Shown here: positions 51,995 to 60,960 of the stretch, piece by piece
How the letters are laid out: each line of letters starts with the position of its first letter
How positions within the stretch are numbered: position 1 is the stretch's first letter
Assembly (NCBI GenBank): GCA_900543625.1
Contig: UQSF01000011.1
Location: forward strand, 15,145-79,144
DNA from: an uncultured Eubacteriales bacterium
GTDB lineage: Bacteria; Bacillota; Clostridia; Oscillospirales; Oscillospiraceae
Length of the DNA: 64,000 nucleotides
Reading direction: 5' to 3'
Position numbers and translations under genes: made by a program
The notes under the pieces: model-generated
What the model was told of the DNA's origin: nothing
The model's input: only the letters and a program-made list of their open reading frames with translations
Databases searched by the model: none

Positions 51995-53764
51995 TCAGTC
52001 GAACTTCGGCTGCTCGAGGTAGTCGGTGTAATCGCGCAGGAACTTCTTTTCCTCCGGCTTGAGATCCAGGCCGATCGTGCCGCCCGGGTTCATGTTGTAG
52101 TCGGGGTCGAAGTAGTTCTTGAGCACGCGGAACACGCCGTACTCCTTCTCGCCGATGTAGCCCTCGAGCCAGGGCGCGAACATCTTGCCGATGCCGTGGT
52201 GGTGGCTCACGGCCGCGCCGGAGCGCTGGATCGCGTCGAGGATCGTGGTGTGGTAGGCCTTGAAGGCATCCTCATCCTGCATACGGGTGAGGAAGATGAA
52301 ATACAGGTTCGCGCCCTGCGGATAGCAGTGCGACATATGCGTCGTGACGACGGTGTTCGGCAGCGCGTGGCAGATCTTACGCACGTCGGCGTGCACCTGC
52401 TCCATGTTCGACCAGTTGACCGTGCACTCGAGGGTGTCGGTCGTGATGCCGAAGTCCATGAGCGTGTCGCGCAGGTAGGGGTCGTTGAAGCGGCCCTTTT
52501 CCCAGCTGCGGGTGACGTAGCCGGTCAGCGGCATACCGCCGTGCTTGCGCGCGATCCTGGCGATGTTGCGCGCGACGTTGCGGCTGTAGCCCTTCTCGCC
52601 GTCGGTGAAGCCGAGGAAGAGGCAGCGCTCCATGTCCTTGTAGCCGAACGCGTCGAGCAGCGGCTGCAGCGGCGTCTCATCGACGTTGTAGAGCTTGAGC
52701 ATGAGGTTGGTCTCCTCCGGGTCGGACAGACGGAACACGGACGAGTAGCCGCACTCGCACTGCATCATCTCGCGGGCGGCCTTCATGGCGGTGTCCCACG
52801 TCTTGAAGATGTAGGAGAAGCGCTTGCGGTTTTCCGGCATCCAGCGGAAGATGCGCAGCGTGACCTCGGTCAGCACGCCGAACGTGCCCTCGGAGCCCAT
52901 CATGATCTGGTTCAGGTTCGGACCGGTGGCCTCGCGGGAGTAGTGGCTGGTCTGGATGACGCCGATGGGCGTGGCGTACTTCTGGCTGAGCACGATGTCG
53001 GCAATGGTGCCGTAGTACGTGCTGTTCTGGCCGGCGCCGCGCGTGACGGTCCAGCCGCCGACGCTCGAATACTCGAACGACTGCGGGAAGTGGCCGCAGG
53101 TGTACTGACGCTTTGCACCGAAGAGCTCGGGCGCGTTCTGCAGCGTCTTTTCCAGATCCGGACCGGACATGCCGGCCTGCACGGTGATGGTCTGGTCGAT
53201 CTCGTTGAAGCTGATGACCTTGTTGAAGTTGCGGCGCATATCCAGCGAGATGCCGCCCTTGGTCGGCTCGACGCCGCGGGTGACGCTGCTGCCGCCGCCG
53301 TAGACGTACAGCGGGATGTGGTGCTCGGTGGAGTAGGCGACGATCTGCTCGACCTGCTCGCTCGTCTCGGGGTAGAGCACGACGTCGGGCACGCTGTCGA
53401 TGCGCTTGTGGCGCAGACGCAGCAGGTCGTAAGCCGTGGCGCCGTAGGCCACGCTCAGACGGTCATAGTCCGTGGTGGAGAGGTTCTGCTCGCCGACGAT
53501 CGCCTTGAGCGCGTCGATGTGCTCGGGCGCAAGCTGCACCGGGTGATCGGGCAGCTCCACGGGGTCAAAGCCGGTGTCGTCGGAATACGCCTTGAAGTCG
53601 TCGTCCGTCATCTGGAACTTCTCTTTCATGAGCGTGTACAGAGACTCCTTCGGGTATTTGAAGAAGTTCGGGTCGCCCCAGCGGAAGATGGAGCGGTAGC
53701 TGTTTTCGGGGGCGGGGGTGAGCACCCACTTCGGCTCGAATCCTTTGTACGGTTTGTTGCTCAT
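51995..53764 (-). CDS. FAD-binding oxidoreductase, alkyl-DHAP synthase (AGPS)-like
   Basis: A 589-residue flavoprotein of the FAD_binding_4 family. The FAD loop VYGGGSSVTRGVEPTKGG and the C-terminal SHHHGIGKMFAPWL correspond to the conserved AGPS active-site region. AGPS exchanges the acyl group of acyl-DHAP for an alkyl chain to form ether lipids; bacterial relatives next to kinases may act on other three-carbon or hydroxyacid substrates. ATG 53764 overlaps the kinase stop by 4 bases. Last gene of the operon. Confidence 0.85.
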   Translation of the reverse strand: MSNKPYKGFEPKWVLTPAPENSYRSIFRWGDPNFFKYPKESLYTLMKEKFQMTDDDFKAYSDDTGFDPVELPDHPVQLAPEHIDALKAIVGEQNLSTTDYDRLSVAYGATAYDLLRLRHKRIDSVPDVVLYPETSEQVEQIVAYSTEHHIPLYVYGGGSSVTRGVEPTKGGISLDMRRNFNKVISFNEIDQTITVQAGMSGPDLEKTLQNAPELFGAKRQYTCGHFPQSFEYSSVGGWTVTRGAGQNSTYYGTIADIVLSQKYATPIGVIQTSHYSREATGPNLNQIMMGSEGTFGVLTEVTLRIFRWMPENRKRFSYIFKTWDTAMKAAREMMQCECGYSSVFRLSDPEETNLMLKLYNVDETPLQPLLDAFGYKDMERCLFLGFTDGEKGYSRNVARNIARIARKHGGMPLTGYVTRSWEKGRFNDPYLRDTLMDFGITTDTLECTVNWSNMEQVHADVRKICHALPNTVVTTHMSHCYPQGANLYFIFLTRMQDEDAFKAYHTTILDAIQRSGAAVSHHHGIGKMFAPWLEGYIGEKEYGVFRVLKNYFDPDYNMNPGGTIGLDLKPEEKKFLRDYTDYLEQPKFD

Positions 53765-55317
53765 TGTGCAATCCTCCTCTTGACTTGGATGAGTTTCTGA
53801 TAGATCGGGCGCAGGCGCGGATAGATCTTGCGGTAGGCCTGCTCGTAAATGTCGTTATATACCTCGTGATTCCGCTCGTTTGGCTGGAACGTGTCCTTGA
53901 CGTGGACCATGCTTTTGGCCGCCGCGTCAAAGTCGGCGAACACGCCCTTGGCCACGAACGCGACCATGGACGAGCCGATGGAGCACGCCTCATGCGTCTG
54001 CGAGCGCACGACCGGCAGGCCGAACACGTCCGCCGCGATCTGGCAGACCACGTCGCTCTTCGCGCCGCCGCCGCCGATGCGGATCTCATGGATGGTCAGA
54101 CCCGAGCGGTCCTCCATGATGCGCAGCGCCATGTACAGCTCCAGGCACAGACCCTCGATGATGGCGCGGTAGAAGTGGTAGCGCGTGTGGTAATCGGAAA
54201 AGCCGATGACTGCGCCGAGCGAATCCGGATGCAGGATGCCGGCCGTCCAGTACGGCTGCAGGAGCAGACCGTCGCTGCCGGCGGGCAGGTCGCGGATGCG
54301 CTGGTCGAGCAGGGCCTCGGGCGCCATGCCCATTTCCTTGGCGTCGATGGCGTCGGCCGTGCCGAATTCCTTGACGAACCACGACAGCAGCCACAGACCG
54401 CGGTAGATCTCGATCTCGGGATTGTAGTGGTCGTTGAGCACGCCGGGGTAGGCGGGCAGGAACTGCTGCGGCTCGACGTACTGCGTCGTGCTGAACTGGA
54501 TGGTGGCCGTCGTGCCGAGCGAGATGGACGCCTTGTCGGAGTCGACCACGGCGAGGCCGAGCGTCTCGCAGCCCTTGTCCGAGCCGGTCGAGATGAGCGG
54601 CAGTCCGGCGGGGATGCCGGTCAGGGCGCTGACCTGTTCGGTGACCGTACCGATGACCGTGCCGGACGGCACGAGGTCGCACAGCTTTTCGTTCGGCACG
54701 TCGCAGAAGCAGCGCGTGAGGCTGCCGGGCTTCATCCAGCGGCGGTTTTTGTAATCGAACGGGATGTGCCCGATCTGGTTCGAGGCCGAGTCGATGAGAT
54801 TGCCCGTGAGCTTGTAGTTGAGGTAGGTGGGCAGCATGACGTACTTGGCGGTCCTGGCCCAGATCTCCGGCTCGTGGCGCATGATCCAGTTGCCGGCGGA
54901 GGCGGCGTAGACCACTTTCGCCGTCGGCTCCATGCCGGCGACCTTAAAGACCATCATGTTCTTGGCAGGCATGGCGCCGTTCGGATCGACGGAGCGCTTA
55001 TCCAGCCAGAGGATGATGTCGCGCAGGGGGTTGTTGTTCTCGTCCAGACACACAACGGTGTCGCGGATGACGGTGATCGTCATGGCGATCACGTCCGGCA
55101 GCAGGGCATTGCTGCGTGCACACAGCTCGCGGCAGCATTCGCACATACGGTCGAAGTAGAAGTCCGGCTTCTGCTCCGCCCAGCCGGGCTCTTTTGAAAA
55201 GTAAGGCTCGGCGTATTTGCTCTGGACGACGTCCACGATCCGGCCGTCCGGGTCCACGAGCAGGGCGCGCGCGCTCTGTGTGCCGATATCACATGTCAGC
55301 ACCAGCGGTTTGCTCAA
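53761..55317 (-). CDS. FGGY-family carbohydrate kinase
   Basis: A 518-residue sugar or polyol kinase. The N-terminal phosphate loop is TCDIGTQSARALLVD; GSDKGCETLG and RIGGGGAKSDVVCQIAADVF belong to the ATP site of the second domain. The substrate is unknown; glycerol, xylulose and other polyols are handled by this family. TTG 55317 follows AGGAGGGAATCAAC and is the only start with a site. Confidence 0.87.
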   Translation of the reverse strand: MSKPLVLTCDIGTQSARALLVDPDGRIVDVVQSKYAEPYFSKEPGWAEQKPDFYFDRMCECCRELCARSNALLPDVIAMTITVIRDTVVCLDENNNPLRDIILWLDKRSVDPNGAMPAKNMMVFKVAGMEPTAKVVYAASAGNWIMRHEPEIWARTAKYVMLPTYLNYKLTGNLIDSASNQIGHIPFDYKNRRWMKPGSLTRCFCDVPNEKLCDLVPSGTVIGTVTEQVSALTGIPAGLPLISTGSDKGCETLGLAVVDSDKASISLGTTATIQFSTTQYVEPQQFLPAYPGVLNDHYNPEIEIYRGLWLLSWFVKEFGTADAIDAKEMGMAPEALLDQRIRDLPAGSDGLLLQPYWTAGILHPDSLGAVIGFSDYHTRYHFYRAIIEGLCLELYMALRIMEDRSGLTIHEIRIGGGGAKSDVVCQIAADVFGLPVVRSQTHEACSIGSSMVAFVAKGVFADFDAAAKSMVHVKDTFQPNERNHEVYNDIYEQAYRKIYPRLRPIYQKLIQVKRRIAQ

Positions 55318-55382
55318 GTTGATTCCCTCCTATGATATAGTTTGCTCTCTCTCCTATACTGTAAGCGATTTTCGCTCGGATT

Positions 55383-55748
55383 TCAATCGGGTTTGTGCTT
55401 GAGCAGGCTGCTCGTGGCGATGACGTCCACGCCGAGGCCGAGTACGTCGGGGATGACTACGTCGCCGCGGGCGATGCGTTCGGTCACGGTCACGGTGCGG
55501 ATCGCGTCCATGACGTCGAAGATGCGGTCCTTCGGGATGTCCGCCGATACGCGCACCGGCAGCACCGGCGCGTCCGGGAAGGCGGTGCGCACGGTCGAGC
55601 AGATGGTGCGCTTGGGCGCGGTCATCTCCGAGATGGCAAACTCCTTGCCGCGGGGGCAGGTGTTGCCGGTGACGGACCAGCCGTCGCCGTCGCGTTCGAT
55701 TTTCAAGGTGCAGCCGCGCGGGCAGCCGATACAGGTGAGTTCTTTCAT
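55383..55748 (-). CDS. DUF1667 family iron-sulfur-type protein
   Basis: A 121-residue protein with CIGCPRGC near the start and NTCPRGKEFA further on; four cysteines that could bind a metal cluster. DUF1667 genes are regularly found beside glpA/glpB-like oxidoreductases, as here. It overlaps the upstream FAD oxidoreductase by 4 bases. It may carry electrons for the complex. Confidence 0.85.
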   Translation of the reverse strand: MKELTCIGCPRGCTLKIERDGDGWSVTGNTCPRGKEFAISEMTAPKRTICSTVRTAFPDAPVLPVRVSADIPKDRIFDVMDAIRTVTVTERIARGDVVIPDVLGLGVDVIATSSLLKHKPD

Positions 55749-56998
55749 GCCTTCGCCACCTCGATCTCAAAGTGGACATCGCTTGCATCTGCGATGCCGA
55801 GCTTGTCAAAGTCCAGCGTGAGCTGCTGCATCTCGGGCGGACGCAGGAAGGGATAGCGCCGCGACCAGACCTCGTTGCCGTCGACGGTCAGCACCACGCG
55901 GCAGGGGCCGAGCACCTCCGCGCTGCGGAAATACAGCGTGACGGCGCTGTTGTCCTGCGTGCGGTCGAGCCGCTGCGGGACAAGATAGCCGAAGTCGTTC
56001 GAGATCGTGACGGCGACCTCGTCGCGCGTGTGCGCGGCAAAGTGCGCGGCGCTCTTTCCGGCCAGCTCGCCGGAGGCGGACACGTAGTCCACAAGGTCGT
56101 TGACGTGCAGCGCGTTGCCGCACGAGAAGATGCCGGGGATCTCGGTCATGAGCTGCCCGTCGCAGACGGGACCGCGGGTGTGCCCGTCGAGCGGGACGCC
56201 GAGCGACTCCGCCAGCTCGTTTTCCGGGATGAGACCGACGGACACGATGAGCGCGTCGCAGTCGATGCGCTGCTCCGTGCCGGCGATGGGGCGCATATGC
56301 GCGTCCACCTCTGCGACCTCCACGCCCGTGAGCCGGTCTGCGCCGAACACGCGCGTGACCGTGTGGCTCAGGTGCAGCGGGATGTCGTAGTCGTGCAGGC
56401 ACTGGTGGATGTTGCGCGTCAGACCCGAGGGGGTGGGCTTGGCCTCATACACGCCGAGCACCTCCGCGCCCTCAAGCGTCAGGCGGCGCGCCATGATCAG
56501 CCCGATGTCACCGCTGCCGAGGATGACGCAGCGGCGGGTCGGCAGCTCGCCGAGCAGGTTCGTAAAGTTCTGCGCGGTGCCGGCCGTGAACACGCCCGCC
56601 GGGCGCGTGCCGTGGATAAAGACCTGCTTTGCCGTGCGCTCGCGGCAGCCGGTGGCCAGCACGAGCGTGCGCGTCTCATCGCGGGCGACGCCGTCGCGGC
56701 TGACGGTGTAGACCGCAAAGCCGCCGGACGTTTTTTCCACGCGCGTGACGAAGGTCTGCGTGCGCGCCTCGATCTGCAGCTGCTCGAGCCGGTCAATGAA
56801 GCGCTCGACATATTCCGGGCCGGCCAGCCGCTCGCCGAAGCGCGCGAGGCCGAAGCCGTCGTGAATGCACTGCTTGAGCATACCGCCCAGACGCGCCTCG
56901 CGCTCGATGAGCAGCACGCGCGCACCGTTTTCGTGCGCGGAGATGGCGGCTGCAAGCCCGCCCGGGCCGCCGCCGATGACGATGACGTCATACATCAT
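55745..56998 (-). CDS. FAD-dependent pyridine nucleotide-disulfide oxidoreductase family protein
   Basis: A 417-residue flavoprotein: FAD loop VIVIGGGPGGLAAAISAHE, ATGCRERT, NAD loop VILGSGDIGLIMARRL, and the second FAD motif IPGIFSCGNALHVND. ATG 56998 follows GGAGGTGCAGGC and overlaps the stop of the GlpA-like gene. Together with the neighbours it resembles a GlpAB-type electron-transfer unit. Confidence 0.87.
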   Translation of the reverse strand: MMYDVIVIGGGPGGLAAAISAHENGARVLLIEREARLGGMLKQCIHDGFGLARFGERLAGPEYVERFIDRLEQLQIEARTQTFVTRVEKTSGGFAVYTVSRDGVARDETRTLVLATGCRERTAKQVFIHGTRPAGVFTAGTAQNFTNLLGELPTRRCVILGSGDIGLIMARRLTLEGAEVLGVYEAKPTPSGLTRNIHQCLHDYDIPLHLSHTVTRVFGADRLTGVEVAEVDAHMRPIAGTEQRIDCDALIVSVGLIPENELAESLGVPLDGHTRGPVCDGQLMTEIPGIFSCGNALHVNDLVDYVSASGELAGKSAAHFAAHTRDEVAVTISNDFGYLVPQRLDRTQDNSAVTLYFRSAEVLGPCRVVLTVDGNEVWSRRYPFLRPPEMQQLTLDFDKLGIADASDVHFEIEVAKA

Positions 56999-58719
56999 GC
57001 CTGCACCTCCCCGGATTTCGTCGGGCCGAACGTGATGGGCGCGTCGGCCGAGGATTTGCGCACTGCGCTCAGCGGCACGCCGAGGAATTCGGCGATGATG
57101 CGCACCACCTGCGGCGAGCAGAACCCGCCCTGGCAGCGTCCCATGCCGGGACGCACGCGCTTTTTCACGCCGTCGACCGTCGGCACGCACACATTCGAGC
57201 GCAGCGCGTCGAGGATCTCGCCGCGGCTGATCTCCTCACAGCGGCAGACGATGACGCCGTAGTCGGGATTTTTTGCAATGTAGGCGGCGCGCGTCTCGTC
57301 GTCCATCTCACGCAGCACGGGGATGCCCGGCCGGTGGGGGTCGAAGTCGGGATTCGCGGCCACGGGGCGGTCGAGCGCGAGGATGTTGACCGCCATGTCC
57401 GCCACATCCACCGCGACGGCGGGCGCCGTCGTCAGACCGGGGGACTGGATGCCCGCGACGTGGATGAGGTTGTGCGTGCGGCGGCCGCGCTCGATGATGA
57501 AGTCCTCCTCGAACGTGGGGGCGCGCACGCCGGTGAAATAGGTGATGATGTCGCGCTCGGTCAGCGCGGGCATCGTGATCTTCTGCTTTTGGAACACGTG
57601 CGCGATGCTCTCGGGGTGGGTCGCGGTGTTCTCCTTTTCATAGGTCTCCACGGCATCGGGGCCGATGAGCAGGTTGTCGTGCACGGTGTGCAGGATGCCG
57701 CCGCCCTTCGAGTGCGTCTTGGAGACGGTGTCGGTGCCTTTGACGGACGCGATCGAGTGCATGAACGCACCGGCCTTGCGGTCGAGGATGCTGTTCGTAC
57801 CGCGGCGGGGGTGGATGGAGAAGAAGCGGTCGCCTGCCATGCGCGCCACTTCCTCGGCGAACACGCCGGCCGCGTTGATGACGAGCGCGGGGTGCAGCGT
57901 GCCGCGGTTGGTGTGCACGGCGGTGATCTTTCCGTCCGCGACGTCCATGCCCAGCACGGCGGTGTTGAGCGCGATGCGCGCGCCGTTTTGCACGGCGTTT
58001 TCCGCGTAGGCGATCGTCAGCCCGTAGGGGCAGACGCAGCCGGAGTCCGGGTTGGAGATGGCGAAGCTGGTCTTTTCGTTGAAGTTCGGCTCGCGCCTGA
58101 GCAGCTCCTTACCGGAGATGAGGCGGGTATCCGAGATGCCGTCGTGGTATTTGCGCCACATACAGTAGCACCACACGGCCGGGCGCAGCCAGCCGTGCTG
58201 GAAGCAGACGTACTGCCCCACGCGGGAAAACGGCACGTCGAGCTCCCTGCAGACCTGGTCGAACATGGCGTTGCCGCGCCGGATGTATTTGTGCTTGACG
58301 CTGCCGCGGCCGAGGTCGATGCCGGGATGCACCTCGCCGTCGTTGCGCCCGGAGGCGCCGAGCGCGAGGTCGCACTCCTTGTCGACGACCAGAATGTCGA
58401 GCTGCTTGCGCGCAAGCTCGCGCGCGATCGATACGCCCGAGATGCCGCCGCCGATGATGAGCACGTCGGGCGTCTGCCCGTTGAGCGCGTCGTCGCGCAG
58501 CGCGGGCACGCGCATGGGCGCATCCTTGCCGCCTGTGAACGTGATGTCGTTGACGACATGGCACGTGGAATACTTCGTTGCAGCCATCTGGCCGGCGCGC
58601 ACAACGTCTTCCCAGCGGTCAAGCGTGCCGCGCAGGACGATGCAGTTGTCCTCCAGCGCCGCCGTGACGCGGCCGCCGAAGGCTTTGCGCAGTTTACGGT
58701 TCAAAACGGAGATCCGCAT
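56995..58719 (-). CDS. GlpA-like FAD-dependent oxidoreductase with C-terminal BFD [2Fe-2S] domain
   Basis: A 574-residue protein. Residues 1 to about 75 form a small BON-like domain (AALEDNCIVLRGTLDRWEDV), unusual for GlpA. A DAO-type FAD domain follows (VLIIGGGISGVSIARELARK and GASGRNDGEVHPG). The last 90 residues are a BFD-like domain with four cysteines (VCRCEE, GRCQGGFC). It probably oxidises glycerol-3-phosphate or a related hydroxy compound. ATG 58719 lies downstream of GGAGG; it is the first gene after the promoter-operator region. Confidence 0.87.
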   Translation of the reverse strand: MRISVLNRKLRKAFGGRVTAALEDNCIVLRGTLDRWEDVVRAGQMAATKYSTCHVVNDITFTGGKDAPMRVPALRDDALNGQTPDVLIIGGGISGVSIARELARKQLDILVVDKECDLALGASGRNDGEVHPGIDLGRGSVKHKYIRRGNAMFDQVCRELDVPFSRVGQYVCFQHGWLRPAVWCYCMWRKYHDGISDTRLISGKELLRREPNFNEKTSFAISNPDSGCVCPYGLTIAYAENAVQNGARIALNTAVLGMDVADGKITAVHTNRGTLHPALVINAAGVFAEEVARMAGDRFFSIHPRRGTNSILDRKAGAFMHSIASVKGTDTVSKTHSKGGGILHTVHDNLLIGPDAVETYEKENTATHPESIAHVFQKQKITMPALTERDIITYFTGVRAPTFEEDFIIERGRRTHNLIHVAGIQSPGLTTAPAVAVDVADMAVNILALDRPVAANPDFDPHRPGIPVLREMDDETRAAYIAKNPDYGVIVCRCEEISRGEILDALRSNVCVPTVDGVKKRVRPGMGRCQGGFCSPQVVRIIAEFLGVPLSAVRKSSADAPITFGPTKSGEVQA

Positions 58720-58743
58720 AACAGAGGTGCCTCCCAAACGGTA

Positions 58744-58763
58744 AGTCGGTCGGCCGACCGACT
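58744..58763. promoter_or_regulatory. 20-bp perfect palindrome, probable TetR operator
   Basis: AGTCGGTCGG and its exact complement CCGACCGACT are adjacent. It lies just after the predicted transcription start of the minus-strand operon, and a TetR gene is divergent from it. Binding there would block elongation or initiation. Confidence 0.7.
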
Positions 58764-58773
58764 GAATAGGTCA

Positions 58774-58802
58774 AATATACCCTTTTTCCGGTGCAAAGTC
58801 AA
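58774..58802 (-). promoter_or_regulatory. Promoter of the GlpA-like/FGGY/AGPS operon
   Basis: On the minus strand TTGACT (58797-58802), a 17-bp spacer and TATATT (58774-58779). Confidence 0.8.
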
Positions 58803-58917
58803 GAACGGGGTCTGCGGCAAATCTGCCGAAATTTTTTTGTCATACTAGACAAAACGACCAAAATCGCGTACAATCAAATGCGTATGATTACACAAAAGCA
58901 GAAAAGAGGGACACGAA

Positions 58918-59493
58918 ATGGCCGCTCCGCGCAATGACAATGTCAAAGAAAAGATCCTCGATGCCGCGACCGGCCTGCTCAATACACAGACGTTTGCCGA
59001 CATCTCGCTGGCAGAGATTGCGGCGGCGGCGGGTGTGTCCAAGGGGACACTGTACTACCATTATAAGAACAAGACGGACATTCTCTTCGGCATCACCAAC
59101 CGGTATCTCGACCGCCAGTGGGACGATCTGATCGCGTGGACGGGCAACAAGGACAAGGACACGTCCGTGCACCGTCTGGTCAAGTACGTGGTCGAGCGCA
59201 ACACCGCCTCCGCCGGAATGCGCCTGCACCTGATCCACGCCGCCATGCTCGGCGACGAGGCGCTGCGCGCCAGGCTCATCGAGCGCTATGCCGCCTTCGA
59301 GCGGCTCATCGCCGAGAAGATCGCCGAGCGCACCGACGCTGTTTCCGCCGATTACCTGACGCAGCTGATCCTGCTCGCGTCCGACGGGATGATCGTGCAG
59401 GAGGCGCTGCGCAACGATAACTTTGACGCGGCCGCCTTTGTGCGCCAGAGCGAGGCGTATCTGCGCGTGCTGCGTCCCGCGGGGCGTGACTGA
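58918..59493 (+). CDS. TetR/AcrR-family transcriptional regulator
   Basis: A 191-residue regulator with the N-terminal TetR helix-turn-helix (ISLAEIAAAAGVSKGTLYYH followed by YKNKTDIL) and a helical ligand domain. It is divergent from the GlpA-like operon, with the palindrome at 58744 between them, so it likely represses that operon. GAAAAGAGGG precedes ATG 58918. TAGACA (58846), 17 bp and TACAAT (58869) may be its promoter. Confidence 0.9.
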   Translation: MAAPRNDNVKEKILDAATGLLNTQTFADISLAEIAAAAGVSKGTLYYHYKNKTDILFGITNRYLDRQWDDLIAWTGNKDKDTSVHRLVKYVVERNTASAGMRLHLIHAAMLGDEALRARLIERYAAFERLIAEKIAERTDAVSADYLTQLILLASDGMIVQEALRNDNFDAAAFVRQSEAYLRVLRPAGRD

Positions 59494-59572
59494 GCGGCGG
59501 CGCACGGTGCACGCAGATTGTATCGGAAGTCACCCTCTTGTCCGGATTTGTGAAAGAATTAGCGTGTAGCGA

Positions 59573-59601
59573 TTGACACCGGATGGAACACGTGGTAGTA
59601 T
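59573..59601 (+). promoter_or_regulatory. Promoter of the 2-hydroxyacyl-CoA dehydratase operon
   Basis: TTGACA (59573-59578), a 17-bp spacer and TAGTAT (59596-59601); a leader of about 150 bases follows. Confidence 0.75.
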
Positions 59602-59608
59602 TTTTGTA

Positions 59609-59718
59609 ATAACCGTGGGGTGGAGCGGTTATCCTGTTTTACCGGCGGCAGCGTGTGCCGCAACCGCTTTTTTGTATGTCGAAGGCAGCGGAATGCATCC
59701 GCATTCCGTCGTCTTTTT
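59609..59718 (+). promoter_or_regulatory. Attenuator-like leader of the dehydratase operon
   Basis: ATAACCG (59609-59615) pairs with CGGTTAT (59626-59632). The same strand, extended as AGCGGTT (59624-59630), can instead pair with AACCGCT (59662-59668), which is followed by six T residues. The two folds exclude each other, as in an antiterminator/terminator switch. A further hairpin, CGGAATGC/GCATTCCG (59689-59708), is followed by five T residues. No known riboswitch class was recognised. Confidence 0.5.
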
Positions 59719-59758
59719 ACATAGCTGCAATGGGAATTATTTTGAAAGAAGGGACAAT

Positions 59759-60940
59759 ATGAAAGACCTGAAACATCTGATTTTCTTCGAAAATCTCCTG
59801 CAGGATGCGCAGAACGAACTCGTCACGCAGGCGGTCAATGACGGGAAAATCGCCCTCGGGTACAACTGCTATTACATCCCCGAGGTTCTGCTCAACCTGC
59901 CGGGCTGCTTCTCGAGCCGCCTGCGCGCGCCGCGCTGCGAGTCTACCGACGTTGCGACCTACTACATGACCAGCCGTGTCTGCCCGTATGTCCGCTCCAT
60001 CCTCGAGCGTGCCATTGAGGGCGGCTACAACTACCTCAACGCGCTCTTCGGCGCCGAGTGCTGCGCGTCCATGGAGCGTATGGAAGAGCATTTCTTCCTC
60101 ATCAATCCCGTGAAGAACGAGCGCTTCTTCGTCACGCAGATCGATCCCCCGCTCAAGGGCGATAAGACCAGCTATGACTACTATAAGGGCCAGCTCAAGC
60201 TCAAGGTCGTCGACCAGCTCGCCGAGCGCTACGGCGTGGACACCTCCGATGCCGCCATGCGCGCGACCATCGAGAAGTTCAACGAGCTGTGCGACGTCAT
60301 CACCGAGATCGGCAACTTCCGCAAGCTGCCCAACCCGCCCATTACCGGCTATGAGTTCCATGTCATCCAGCTCGTGAGCCAGGTCTGCCCGCATGACCTG
60401 ATCCTCCCCTACCTGAAGGAGACGCTTGCCGAGATCAAAAAGCGCAAGCCCGAGCCGGAGTTCCCGTTCCGTGCGCGCATCGTGGTCGCCGGCTCCGAGA
60501 TCGACGATCCCGAGTTCACGAAGCTCCTCGAGGGCTGCGGCGCGATGGTCGTGGCCGACCGTTACTGCTTCGGCAGCTTCCCGAGCCGCGAGCGCATCGA
60601 GATCCGCGACGGCGAGACCGCGTTCGACGCCATCGTCCGCCACTACCTGCACTGGAACCAGTGCGCCCGCTTCATGGAGGGTGCGAAGATCGACCAGCGC
60701 CATGCTGAGGTCAAGCGCCTTGTCGACGAGTTCCATGCTGACGGCGTGATCTACGAGAACATGAAGTTCTGCGAGTTCTGGAGCTATGAGAAGGTGCTCG
60801 CCTCCCATATCCTGACCGAGGAGATGGGCGTGCCGTGCTGCACGATCGAGAAGGAATACGCGCTCGGCTCCGTCGGCCAGCTCCGTACCCGTTTCCAGGC
60901 CTTCGTTGAGAGCCTGGAAATCAAGAAAATCAATTCTTGA
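59759..60940 (+). CDS. 2-hydroxyacyl-CoA dehydratase subunit (HgdB/HadC-like)
   Basis: A 393-residue subunit of the radical-based dehydratase that removes water from 2-hydroxyacyl-CoA. Conserved cysteines that can bind the [4Fe-4S] cluster are seen in SRVCPYVRS, AECCASM and the C-terminal VPCCTIEKEYA. It belongs with the larger subunit that follows 20 bases later. GAAGGGACAAT precedes ATG 59759. The activator ATPase (HgdC type) is not in this window. The substrate (glutamyl, lactyl, phenyllactyl type) cannot be told. Confidence 0.87.
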   Translation: MKDLKHLIFFENLLQDAQNELVTQAVNDGKIALGYNCYYIPEVLLNLPGCFSSRLRAPRCESTDVATYYMTSRVCPYVRSILERAIEGGYNYLNALFGAECCASMERMEEHFFLINPVKNERFFVTQIDPPLKGDKTSYDYYKGQLKLKVVDQLAERYGVDTSDAAMRATIEKFNELCDVITEIGNFRKLPNPPITGYEFHVIQLVSQVCPHDLILPYLKETLAEIKKRKPEPEFPFRARIVVAGSEIDDPEFTKLLEGCGAMVVADRYCFGSFPSRERIEIRDGETAFDAIVRHYLHWNQCARFMEGAKIDQRHAEVKRLVDEFHADGVIYENMKFCEFWSYEKVLASHILTEEMGVPCCTIEKEYALGSVGQLRTRFQAFVESLEIKKINS

Positions 60941-60960
60941 ACAGGAGGGGAATGAAAACT

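Noticed and set aside
59609..59673. Possible T-box leader before the dehydratase operon (GGGTGG near 59617)
   Set aside because: Only a partial match to the T-box sequence, no specifier stem, and the leader is too short upstream.
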